Part shown: one piece after another, positions 1 to 11,800 of the stretch
Layout: every line of letters starts with the position of its first letter
Position numbering within the stretch: the stretch's first letter is position 1
Assembly: GCA_949592205.1 (NCBI GenBank)
Contig: CATIUR010000001.1
Span: 243,090,250-243,154,249, forward strand
Origin: Helichrysum umbraculigerum
Taxonomy: Eukaryota; Streptophyta; Magnoliopsida; Asterales; Asteraceae
Direction of reading: 5' to 3'
Length of the DNA: 64,000 nt
Position numbers and translations under genes: made by a program
Notes under the pieces: generated by a model
What the model saw: the letters and a program-made list of their open reading frames with translations, nothing else
Told to the model about the DNA's origin: nothing
Databases searched by the model: none

Positions 1-838
1 AAAAATATAATGTCGTAATACAGTGATCATAAGGTAACACTGAATTGAATAATGTTATGATGATAGTCAACTTAATGTTATTCACACTTTATATATAAAA
101 AAAAGAAATATAGGTTAAGTTTAGCAATCATATAGATTTGAAAAGTAAAATAAAATAATAAAAATACACATCTTACCGGTCGCATATATAGTTGTAATCG
201 AGTAATTGTGTGATTGAAAGTAATAGAACCTTAGAAAAAGAAATGATTAACTTGATCCACCTATCCACGAGGCTTGTATTAAAATTACAAAATTAAGATA
301 AACAAAAAAAGAAGAAGCTATCATAATTCACTACAATTAAAAACTAATAATTAGAGAGCTAAGAAAGAAGTGTGAAGTTTGAGATGAAGAGAACATAAAA
401 ATATGTTGTTCAAAAAACGATTTCAACTCAAAATCAAATGAATAAATTGATAACGGAATGCCATGATTTTGGACTATAGCCAAAATTATATTACAACTGT
501 TATCTCATGATGTATTAATTTATATTAAATTAGTTAAAATGTATACCTTATATACTGTCTGAAAATTATGACACGCTAAATTATATAAATTAGTTATAAT
601 TATATTTTTATTGAAATGTTACCTTATTACTGTGTATGAAGATTTGCCACCTCATCAAAGTTGGTGTATAAGGTGATGACACATTGGATACATCCTATGT
701 GGTAAGTGTGAAAGTTTGACAAATAATTGATGATTTCCTTCTTTAGTCATAAGGATAGATAGATAGATATAATTTCCGCTGAAGTTGATGTATTTCTTAT
801 GTATAAAGTTGCTTTTTCTTACTTGAATTTATTTTATA
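1..838. other. AT-rich intergenic, no gene seen
   Basis: I see no coding frame of substance, RNA gene or complete repeat here. The sequence is AT-rich with short simple runs only. Confidence 0.6.
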
Positions 839-1027
839 CTCTCTAAGTCCATAATTTACAGCCATCTTTCGATTTTGTGAAGTCTCAAATCTATTGTTCA
901 CTTTGTACTTCTAACCAATCAAAACACTTTAATGTGATAAGTCATTTTTGCTATACAATACAACTATTACACTTTTAATAAACTGCGTGTTTTTTGTGTG
1001 TGGATAATAAAATTGGGACGAGTGGAG
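839..1027. mobile_element. Possible Stowaway-like MITE
   Basis: The left end CTCTCTAAGTCC follows a TA dinucleotide. The right end GGGACGAGTGGAG resembles the reverse complement of the CTCCNTCCGTCCC ends of Tc1/mariner (Stowaway) MITEs. The right-hand TA is not clean, so the element is degenerate or the boundary is off by a few bases. Confidence 0.4.
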
Positions 1028-1175
1028 ATTAGTTTACAGTTTTTTGATTTTTTAATTGGGAACTGATAATGATATAAGAGAAAAATTGCGCATTTATTGA
1101 AACTAAAGTTTCATTATTTAATCAAAATTATAATTAATACACGAAAATTTGCATTTAATTCAATTAAGGGAAAAT

Positions 1176-1367
1176 CTAAGTTGTGCCCTTAGGGCACATG
1201 TTAACAACATTTAATGAACTTGAATTTTCTATAAATAATATAAATTGTAATTAATGAAGATGTATAATTGAAAATTAGTGAGTTTAATAAATGAATTTTG
1301 TGATATGTTTAGTAACTAATAGTGCATTCAATGAGGCTTATCTTGTGCCCTTAGGGCGCAAGTTAGT
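1176..1367. mobile_element. Short MITE-like element with palindromic ends
   Basis: Both ends carry the near-palindrome TTGTGCCCTTAGGGCRCA. The outer bases read CTAAGTTGTGCCC on the left and, reverse-complemented, CTAACTTGCGCCC on the right, giving imperfect terminal inverted repeats around about 130 bp of AT-rich filler. It has no coding capacity, and I could not define a target-site duplication with confidence. Confidence 0.5.
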
Positions 1368-1648
1368 CAAACCCTTCAATTAAACATTCATTTTATTTGT
1401 TATGTATTAATTATGATTTGTAATAATAAAGGAAAGTTTAAGTTTGATAATTATCTCCACATGCTATTTCCATTTTTAATTATATATATTTTTATCATGA
1501 ATTTGATAAAAAAAGCTTTAAGAGTAATTGTTTAGCATTCTATATATATTATATTATATAATTATATATTAATAACCATTTGATGAATCATATATAGAAA
1601 GTAATGATTATGATGTACTTTAAACACGGAAACATTGATGTTTAATTA

Positions 1649-1884
1649 CTCCACCCGTCCTACAAAAATTGTCTCCAACAATTTTTTTTGGGATTAAGAT
1701 AGATAAGGTAAATGTTAGTTTTGACCGTATAATAAAGAGAAGTTTGACTGAATTTATTTAATAAATATATGAGGGTAAAATAAGGAGCTTAATAATTTTC
1801 AATAGTTATTTTTCTGTAAATAAATAATTATTTTAGAACAAATATAAACAGTAATGTGGACAATTATTTTAAAGCGAAAGAGAG
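1649..1884. mobile_element. Stowaway-like MITE
   Basis: It begins CTCCACCCGTCC after TA and ends GCGAAAGAGAG before TA, which fits Tc1/mariner-type MITEs with a TA duplication. The inner ends carry AATTGTC and GACAATT in inverted orientation. It is noncoding. Confidence 0.6.
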
Positions 1885-2056
1885 TAAAAATTTAATTTTA
1901 TTTATAACATTCTTATAAATTGCCCCAAGGCATTATATATCGTTTATCAAATCCCTTTTTATTATTTGCATTAACAATCCCCAATTGAAGTGCAAATAAA
2001 ACTAAACGAGGCTTAAATTTTGTAACGTTTAACTAATAATTATTATAATTAATAAT

Positions 2057-2058
<2 letters not shown>

Positions 2059-2139
<81 letters not shown>
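2059..2139. repeat. TAA trinucleotide microsatellite
   Basis: About 26 nearly uninterrupted TAA units lie about 200 bp upstream of the JmjC gene's likely promoter. Length polymorphism is expected. Confidence 0.95.
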
Positions 2140-2334
2140 TACAAAAAGTATAACATCCTTAGTTAATTAGTAGATCGTTAATTTAATAAAAGGGCGTTTT
2201 AATAGAACGTGATGACATGGTCAATCTTTAATTAATTTATTATTTATCCATTCCTATCTTTACGCATGAATAATAAGATGCCTAAAATAAAAAGATATAT
2301 ATGGATACGATGGTAAATATACACATCAGCCTGG

Positions 2335-2938
2335 TAGCTGTATATATGTGTATGTATAAGAAGATATACATACAGCCCATCGATTTCCAATTGCCCACCC
2401 TTCCTCTTCTATGCTAACCACCTTCCCCCCTTTCCAATACTTGCTCATCACGTTTTCGTTTCTGATTCCGATTTTGATTTCATCTCATCAGATCTGCGTT
2501 AATCAATGTTTCGCTTGAATTTTATAATTCTCCACCGATTTGCGCCAAAGCAGAATCGTTGCCGCCGTTGTTAGATTTTTTCGTTTTTTTTTGTAGTTCG
2601 TCGTGAAATCCAGAGCTTTAATCAACGATTTCGGTGAGTTTTGCTTTTATCGATTATTATACGTACATGCATGTTATATGATTACATTCATTATCTGCTT
2701 TACTATGTCGATTCGATATTTCAATGTTTGATTAAACCTGCGTATTATAGAAAATTTATACGATTCATAACTTGTTGTGGTTATTCTCTGAGTTTAACCT
2801 AGCTAATCATCCATAAGTTATATACATCGATAATTATACAGTGATTACACATGTTAGTTTCGTGTTGGTATATGATAAATAAAAGTAGAGTTTTAATCAA
2901 TTTGATCATTCATGAACCCCTATTTGTTGGCAGTGAAT
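2335..2938 (+). promoter_or_regulatory. Probable promoter and 5' UTR of the JmjC gene, with 5' UTR intron
   Basis: A TATATATG box-like element near 2340 precedes a pyrimidine-rich leader from about 2380. A GTGAGT donor at 2634 and a TTGGCAG acceptor ending at 2933 define a plausible 300-bp intron in the leader. This intron decides the start codon: the upstream ATG at 2912 falls inside it, so the ATG at 2939, five bases after the acceptor, is the better start. Transcription-start placement is an inference. Confidence 0.55.
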
Positions 2939-5900
2939 ATGGAGGTGCTATTTTCTAACGAAAATCACGCGAATAAATTAAAATCGAGACAGAATGTCTC
3001 TTCACATTGTGTTCAACACCTCGTTGATTCTACTTCTCGAAAACGGGACTACCGCATGATGTCATCAATGAAAAACACTAATACGAAAGACATTCACTTT
3101 GGAGAAAGGAACTTACCTAAGAAAACTGAGGCTCGTAAAATTACAGTGGTGTATAGAAGAAGATCACAACACTCCTTAAGCAAGAAATCGTCACTGAGTT
3201 ATAGAAGTGATGTTATTAGTAACTTTGATGAGAATGACAGCGAGGAAGATGATGATGATAACGATGACGATTTCATTCCATATTCATCGCAAAGTGTGAA
3301 CGCTTCAAGACATGCTAAAAGGAAGGATGATGGTATTTCTAGACAGAAGGTAATCAAGCTCAAAAGACAACAAATTGGTGGGCCATATGATAGGCGTACA
3401 TTGAGAAGGTATCATGCTGTATCTACTAGAAACAAAATAATTGAAAATGGTTTCAATTATGGGAATCAGGAAGCCGAAGATGCATTTTCGAGGTTAATAT
3501 ATGACTTGACTGGTGATGAGATAAATGGAAGTCGGAAAATCAAGAGAAGGAAAAACAGTCCTTCTGTAGAAGAAGGAAAGCGTGTGTTTTATGGAAAAGA
3601 ACCGAGTAAGTGTCACCAATGTAATAGAAAGGATAGAAAAATTGTCGTTCCTTGCACCAATTGTAAGGAAAAATTATACTGTATCCAGTGCATCAAGCAA
3701 TGGTAAATCTCTTAATCTCCCTTTTAGAGTTCTTTTGTTCCAGTTAGTTAGTTATACAATTACATGATCTTAATTTCTGTATTAACCAAATGATATATCT
3801 TGAGTTTTTAGGTACCCTCAAATACCAGAAGATGAAATTGCAGTGCTATGCCCATTTTGTCGTGGAAACTGCAATTGCAACTCCTGCTTACAGTCAAACA
3901 TTAAGGTTTGTGCTTTGTTTTATTGACAGGAAGATATGAAATAATACTATTTCATCATGTTCTAATGTCTGTTCTGTTGTAAAAACAGATGCCAAGCATA
4001 GACTTTGATGATGATGTAAAGTTGCAACATCTTCATTATTCGATCAACAAAATGTATCCGTTTATAAAACAAATTCGTGAAGAACAAAAGGAGGAGATAG
4101 CTGTGGAAGCACTTGCTCGAGGTAATCACTGAAAAGAAAACCATCTTTTCTGTTTCATAAAAAAAAAGACTTAAACTTATTGAGGAATTATTTTATATTT
4201 TCTTATAGGAGTATCAGAGTCTTCAATATTAATAGAGCAGGCAGATTGTTATAATGATGAGCGCATCTATTGGTAAATTTTTTATTAGTATCTTTGTGTA
4301 TATGCATAATTGTGTCCTACTCATTACCTTATTATTATTCCATATTTTTTCCACAGCAATCACTGTTCAACATCAATCGTTGATCTTCATCGAAGTTGTT
4401 CGAAATGCTCATATGAGCTCTGTCTGAGTTGCTGTCGTGAAATACGTAATAATGAGATTCTTGATCAATGTCAAGTAGATTTTGGGTACTACTTTAGAGG
4501 CTGTGACTATATGCATGGTGGAGATCCACTACCCGACACTTCTCGTGAAAACATTTCAACCACCCAATCTGATTCCTCAATTAAATGGGCAGCTGAAGAT
4601 AATGGGAGTTTATTATGTGCTCCAAAAGAACTGGGTGGATGTGGTGATTCTATATTGGAGCTCAAACGTATCTTAGAAGAAGGCTGGATCTCAAATTTGG
4701 AATCAAGGGCAGAATATATACTGAATAACATAAGTATTAATCATCCATATCTGTCATCGAATTTGGAAGCTGGTGTTGGTATGTATTACCAAGCTGCTAA
4801 CAGGAAAGGATCAGACGATAATTACCTGTATCGCCCTTCATCCAAAGATGTAAGAGAAATGGATATTGTCCACTTTCGTCACCACTGGGCTAAAGGTGAA
4901 CCGGTAATTGTGAAGGATGTCTTACAGAAGACAAGAGGTTTAAGTTGGGAGCCTATGGTTATGTGGCGTGCAGTGTGTGAACATGTGAATCCTAATGTCA
5001 GCTCAAAGATGTCAGAAGTCAAGACTATTGATTGCCTTTCTGGTTGCGAGGTAATTCTACTTAGTATATATCCCTATGCTTGTTTGCTTTATTGATTACA
5101 CTTGTATGTTAATAATTGTTTCTTTGAGTTATTATGCAGGTCGAAATTAGTACTCGGAAATTTTTCAAAGGTTATAAAGAAGGAAGGAAATATATGAATT
5201 CATGGCCTGAGATGTTGAAGCTGAAAGACTGGCCCCCATCTGATAAGTTTGAGGATCTTCTGCCAAGACATTGCGATGAGTTCATCAGTGCATTGCCATT
5301 TCGGGAATACACTGATCCAAGGACAGGTTTTCTCAACCTTGCTGTGAAGTTACCACCTGGTGTTCTAAAACCTGATATGGGTCCCAAGACATATGTTGCA
5401 TATGGAATGACCCAAGAACTTGGAAGAGGGGATTCTGTCACCAAGCTTCATTGTGATATGTCGGATGCAGTATTATTCTAATCTGAAACAACAGTATACA
5501 GTTGGTTATCATAGTCATGTTTAAAATCTTGATTTGTTTTTTCTAATTGTTTAGGTAAATATATTGACGCATACCGCAAAAGTATCAATTAATGCTGAGC
5601 AGCAGTTAGCAATTGAGGAGTTAAAAAGAAGACACAGGAGTCAGGATGAAAAAGAAAAGAAAGAACATCTTGATCAATACAGAGATGGAATTGGTGGTTA
5701 TTTAAAGGAATCCACTTTAAATGAGAAAGGATACCGCGAAGATACAGAGGGAACAGTTGGTGCTCTTTGGGACATATTCAGGAGGGAAGATGTGAAACTG
5801 TTGGAAGAGTACCTATCGAAGCACTCCAAAGAATTTCGACACACATATTGTTGTCCTGTTAATCAGGTATGTCTACAAACATTTGAATTGACTTTTTCTA

Positions 5901-8765
5901 ATTAGTAACTCTATAAAATTCTGAATTTCCTTATGGCCAACTGTTGAGTATGTAGGTTTATAACCCTATACATGATCAAGCATTTTATTTGACATTGGAG
6001 CATAAAAGGAGGCTAAAAGAGGAATACGGTTAGTGTTTACTCCTTTAACCCAATCATTTAAGTGCCCATATACTTTGACAACTAATGACATCGTTGTGAC
6101 CTTTTTAGGTGTGGAACCATGGACATTTGAACAACGTTTAGGAGATGCGGTTTTTATTCCAGCCGGATGTCCACATCAAGTGCGGAATCTTCAAGTAAGT
6201 TTATATAATCCCTTTTTATTTATTAAACTGTCACTCGTTAACATACGTGCTCACATATATCATATGAGTTTGTATTAATATTTGCCCAAAGTGTGGTTCA
6301 TGCGTATGTGAGACATATGTTTGGCTTATGGGGTACCTGTCGATTATGACAATTTGTTGCCATATACACTAATCTCCATTGCAATTGTTGATATCTAGTA
6401 ACTAGAAATATGATATCATCAACAATATGCCAATGCTTAGGCTTCCGATGATACCTAAAGACATAACTTACAGAAAAGTATTAGGCCTTATTTTTTAACC
6501 TTTCTTTTAAGCCCTGTGTCTATTATATATCTCTCATTCTCTTCAACATGGTGGCCAGCTTTTCTCCAGGTACGTTTTTCGTGTTTTCTCTCTCTATCTC
6601 TTTCTCAAGCGCTGTCGATATTATATATAAGAACATCTAATATTTCCCTTGATTCAAGTTTCAGTTCCTTGTTTGATTTGATTCTTTTCCTTAAGAGAGT
6701 ACACTGGTTACTTTGATTGTTAGATCTTGCGTGTGTTTATGAGTAACATCTTCTTTCTCTTTCTGTCCCTACGTCATCGTCCTCTTCAGAATTCACATCA
6801 CACCAGACCTCAATCTACACGAACCATCCCTTTCCCCATCCTCCACAGCCAACTTCAAGAAAGCAATTTCTGCCAGTGATGTGATACGGGCCAATCTGCA
6901 ACCTCCATACATAATTGGTCTGACATTCACCATCTTTCGTAACATTTTGTCTGAAAAAACAAAAAAAATCATTGTTGTAGATAATTTAGTTTCGAGAGAA
7001 TTACACTTGTCGCCACCATCTTTCTAGCTGTAGTTTTCATTGTTGGGTCATGGGAGAATCAAATTTCCACGCTTTAGCAACAATACTTGAATGCTTAAAC
7101 GGCTAAGCAAGCAACATCAGTTTCTACTGTAGTAGACAATGTTGGTATCCGAAGCTCTTTACTTTTCCACTCTAGGATTAAACAAGAGGGTGGAAGTAGA
7201 TGACGAGCGAGTACTATGTAGCTACGAAGATATATCACACGCAGGTATATTTCTTTGGAAGTTGATCCACAAGTACTACAACAATAAATTGGTCGTCAAA
7301 GAAAGTCTCTGACGACTGATTTGAAGTCGGATCAACATTCTAATTAGTCTACAAGTGACCTCAACTAGTGCTCTTCAAGGTCGATAAATTAACACCGTAG
7401 TGGATTGTGGATTGTCTGATGACCACGTCAAAGATGACCCGTTGTTGTATATTCCTCTGCATCTAAATAGCTTTTAAGATACTGGGCATTAGGGTAGTTC
7501 GAAATTTGAATCTATTCACATTAATAATTGCCACAAATTGGGGTCAAATCAAATTCACTAAACCGATTTTCGGATTTTCCTATTGATTCTAAATTGTCCT
7601 GTTTAATTGGACCAACACGAAACTCAAGTTTAATACTTTTATTTATTACTCAACATTTGTGGTTCCTAAAATTAGCTTCTAGCTCGAGTTAGAAGCTTAT
7701 AGCCGGAGCTAATTTATTAAGCTGAAACTTATTGTTTTATAAGTGTTTGACAAACTAGCTGGAACTTAAAGATGAAATTGAAATAAAATGACATGAAAAA
7801 TATATATGATAAATAATTTATAAGGGTATTAAAGTAATTTTTTATTTCATAAGTTATGAGCTTATTTTTAAAAGTTACTCTAGTAGATTATTTTTCTAGA
7901 ACTTATTTTTTCTATAAGCTCTTAAATTTTTATTAACCAAATAATACTAGAAGCTTAAGCTTATGAAAAAAATAAGCTTAAACTTCGCTAAGCTCATATT
8001 ATATATTTTCTAACCCGAGTTCGAATTTGATGCACAATTATGTGAGATATTTCTTAAAGAACTAATTGTTCAAGATCAAGTTGCTTGTTTACGAACTTGA
8101 TCTTGAGCTCGATAAACTTATTTCATAGTTTGAGATCGAGCTCACATAAGCTCATTTAGAGTGTTCAAATCTATTTGTAAGCTTGATCAACTTGTTTGAC
8201 ATGGACATGAGAGCTTTCGAACGAGTCAAATTGAATATAAATTCTTTATACTCGACTTGTGAAACTAATCGAGTAGTAATTTTAGTTCGAGCTCAACTTG
8301 AGCTTGGATCTTATAAAGCTCGCACTCTAGTTAAACAAGCTCGAGTAGCCTGTGAGTTGATCGGCTTGTTGGCGCCCCTACATACGAGCAACAACATCAA
8401 TGACAACGTATGTGAGATTTGGATGGGTCAAAACGCGGAGAATAGCAAAATCAAAAGCTACGGAACGACTCGCTATTGAGTCATTCTACCATTGTTGAAT
8501 TGGAACTGTAGCTTACTAAAGCTAGGGGAAGTCTATGAATGCTTGGCCTAAAATGGAATAGATCGAATTGGAGGAGATTGAAAGCCTATATGAGAATAAT
8601 AAAATTGTTATGTCGGAGGAAAATGTTGACAATGTTAGTATATACAGAGAAATATAATCTTTAGGTATTCTATTATTATGTAATATATTAATTAAATGCG
8701 AATTCGTGTAATATTTAAAATATATGCAAAATATAAGTCATAGAAAAGTCTTGGTGCATGATAAA

Positions 8766-8807
<42 letters not shown>

Positions 8808-11800
8808 ACGGGATCAAAAAAGAAGAAAAATTAGATGGAGAAGAGGGAGAAAGCAATATGATTCAGTATTTTTATACTATGATTCATTTTTTTATTATTA
8901 TAGTAAAAAAATGAATCATAGTATAAAAATACTGAATGATAGTATATATGGTAGTGATCAAGAGGGAAGTGCCTTTTTGGGGGGAAGCGTTAGTATGCAT
9001 CAAGAAGCATATTACAATTATCAATCAAAACGTGAACAAAAAATTATTTTTATTGGTAAATAGTAATCAAAATCGATGCTATAAATAATATTTTAACGAA
9101 TGAATTTCATTTTTAAGTCATAACATTAATTGATGAATATTTATTTAATAAATTGTTAATATGCAATGTGATGCATATTAACTAATATGCATATTAAAAC
9201 TTCACATTATTTGAAAGGTATTTTTATTGTTAATATGCATCACAATGCATATTAACTAATATGCACCGCGATGCATATTAACGGATTTGGATCTAATATT
9301 CATAAATCGATGCTATAACTTGAAGAAAGAATTTATCAAGGAAGCTTAACATTCATAACATCGATTTTGATTAACATTTACTAAATTTCAGTTTGCTTTT
9401 TTCGAGATTTGTATGGGTGAAGGTAATATGCTTCCTGATGCATACTAACGCTTCCCCCTCTTCCATCAAAAAATGCACTTCCCTCTGGATCATTCCATTA
9501 TATATATATATATATATATATGGGGCTTGTATAGGAAACATTTTGAAATTTAAATATTATAGGTCCACTAGCAACTTGATCAAGGTAAGGTCTAACATTA
9601 ATAGTTTTGAAATATATAGTATGAAATATTGAAATTCATAATGTGTAATGAACTTTCTCTTATTATATGTTATTTTGATAGCGTGACAATATGTAACGAT
9701 ATCACGTCACACCGTATATAGATAATAAGTCAGTAAAATTACCATATATTTATATACAATAATAGCAATGAATAACAAATTTATTATATAATGAAAATTC
9801 GAATAGTTTTTTACACATTATATATGTTACACCTAAGTTGAATGCCTTTTGATACATTTAACAATTTTCTATGTTTTTATTACAATTTTAAAGCATTTAA
9901 CATTTTTCTATGTTTTTATTATACTTCTAATGCATAAGCTTTTTCTAAAACATTTTTTTAAAGAAAAAACTTAGGGTTTATAGTTTGAGAGTGCATGTAA
10001 CTTTTTTTTTTTTAGTACTTCACTGTGATACCTTCTATTGTAAGGAGTGTTTTAAGAATCGATTTTTTCCAAAGTTTTGCTAGTCCACGGGCCGTTTAGG
10101 CCGGCTGGACGGACGGACCGGCATGTTAAAGCGGTTCAAAGGCTTAAAAAAAAAATAAAAAAATTAATTAAATTACTTCTTAAATTTAAAAAGCCTGTAT
10201 GCCTCTTGAATTAGGTAGTAAGTTGGAGGGGTAAAGTATCTGGAAATGCAACTAACTTGTACCAAATCTCTATTGTGTGTACCCAACTTACGTATGCTAT
10301 TTTTAATGCAACCAACTTTCAAAATATGTCTATTGTGTGTACTTTGATGACGTGGCGAGCTCATGTCACTCTATCCTACGCCACGTGGCACGCTCTGAGC
10401 TCGCCACGTCATCAAAGTACACACAATAGACATTTTTTGAAAGTTGGTTGCATTAAAAATAGCATACGTAAATTGGGTACACACAATAGAGATTTGGTAC
10501 AAGTTAGTTGCATTTCCAGATACTTTACCTTAAGTTGGAGTGTGAACTTTGTTGGTATTATATAGAATGTGATTCTTGTGTTGGGATTGTTTTGTAGCCT
10601 ATGTTACGTGAGACAAATTACTCTTGTATACTCAAGTACTTACTTGGTTAGGAAATTATATGCCTCACAACAATAGCTCCAAAAGTCTTGTTTGTACTAG
10701 CTTGATTCTCATCAACTTTTGATGAATAGGGTTTATTAATTTAATTCTCGTGTTTCACCAAAAGACAAAAAATGAGGGACATATTAAAGTTTATGTTTCA
10801 AACAAATAGAAAATAAAATAAAATCGTTGGATACAAGATTCGAACTCACAATCACATTCATGAATAGTAACTTGTTAATTAACTAATGTAATAACATTTA
10901 ACTTATTTTAATTATTTACTCTAAATATTTTATTATATATATCACATCACTTATTATATGTATATTATATTCGAAAATTATAGGTGTGGTATTGAATTAT
11001 AGTTTGTTGATATTATATATATCTTATGATGCAACATGTATTATTTGATGATGCATTGAATATACAAGGCGTTATTGAAAGTTGACTTATAGATATACAA
11101 TGCGTTATAATTTGTTACACTGTCATTTAAAATATAATGACAAAAGTCTATCGTTAAGAATGTTGTTTAATTACTTGTTAAATTGTATGTCTTTGAACAA
11201 AGTTTACTTGTTGGATTGTTGTTAGATTGTTAAATTGTATGGTAGACATGAGTTTGTATGTCTTTTATTTCATGTATATATATATATGGTGTTTTCAGAT
11301 TATAACAACTCCATTCTGAACATAAATCGGCACTCATCCGGTTCGACTAAAAAACCGGGTTTTCACAATAGTAAATACGTACAATATGATATTTCGAAGT
11401 AAGATACATACAATAGTAAAAAGTATAAAGTTTGATACACTACCGGACTATAAACCCAAAAAATAGTACTAGCTTTTATTGAGGATGGTCTTAAAAATAC
11501 TAGGCCTAAGACGAGCTAACTCGCAAACCACTTAAACTTGGCTCATTGAAAGCTCGATTCGAGCCGAGCTTACATACAATAAACCAAATATATATTTTTC
11601 CTTCCACCATCAATTTCATATATCAAATAAAGTGCATCCTATAAAGTTTGATCAAGGGCTTTTTAATCCTCAATATGCAATAAATATCAATTTGCATAAG
11701 ACCATTTGAAGTGGTGCGGGGCTTTCTGGGCGCCACGTCAGCGCTTGCAGTGGTAAACCCAAAACGCCCAACGGTTAGATTTTAAATAAAAAAAAACTTT

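Noticed and set aside
2912..2938. Upstream ATG adding nine residues to the JmjC protein
   Set aside because: It precedes a good intron acceptor at 2931-2933 and most likely lies in the 5' UTR intron.
8183..8479. 98-codon frame in intron 9
   Set aside because: Repetitive CTCGAGCTC-type sequence, with no homology that I can recognise and no supporting signals.
10173..10565. Two frames on opposite strands with similar peptides
   Set aside because: Both are translations of the same palindromic MITE.
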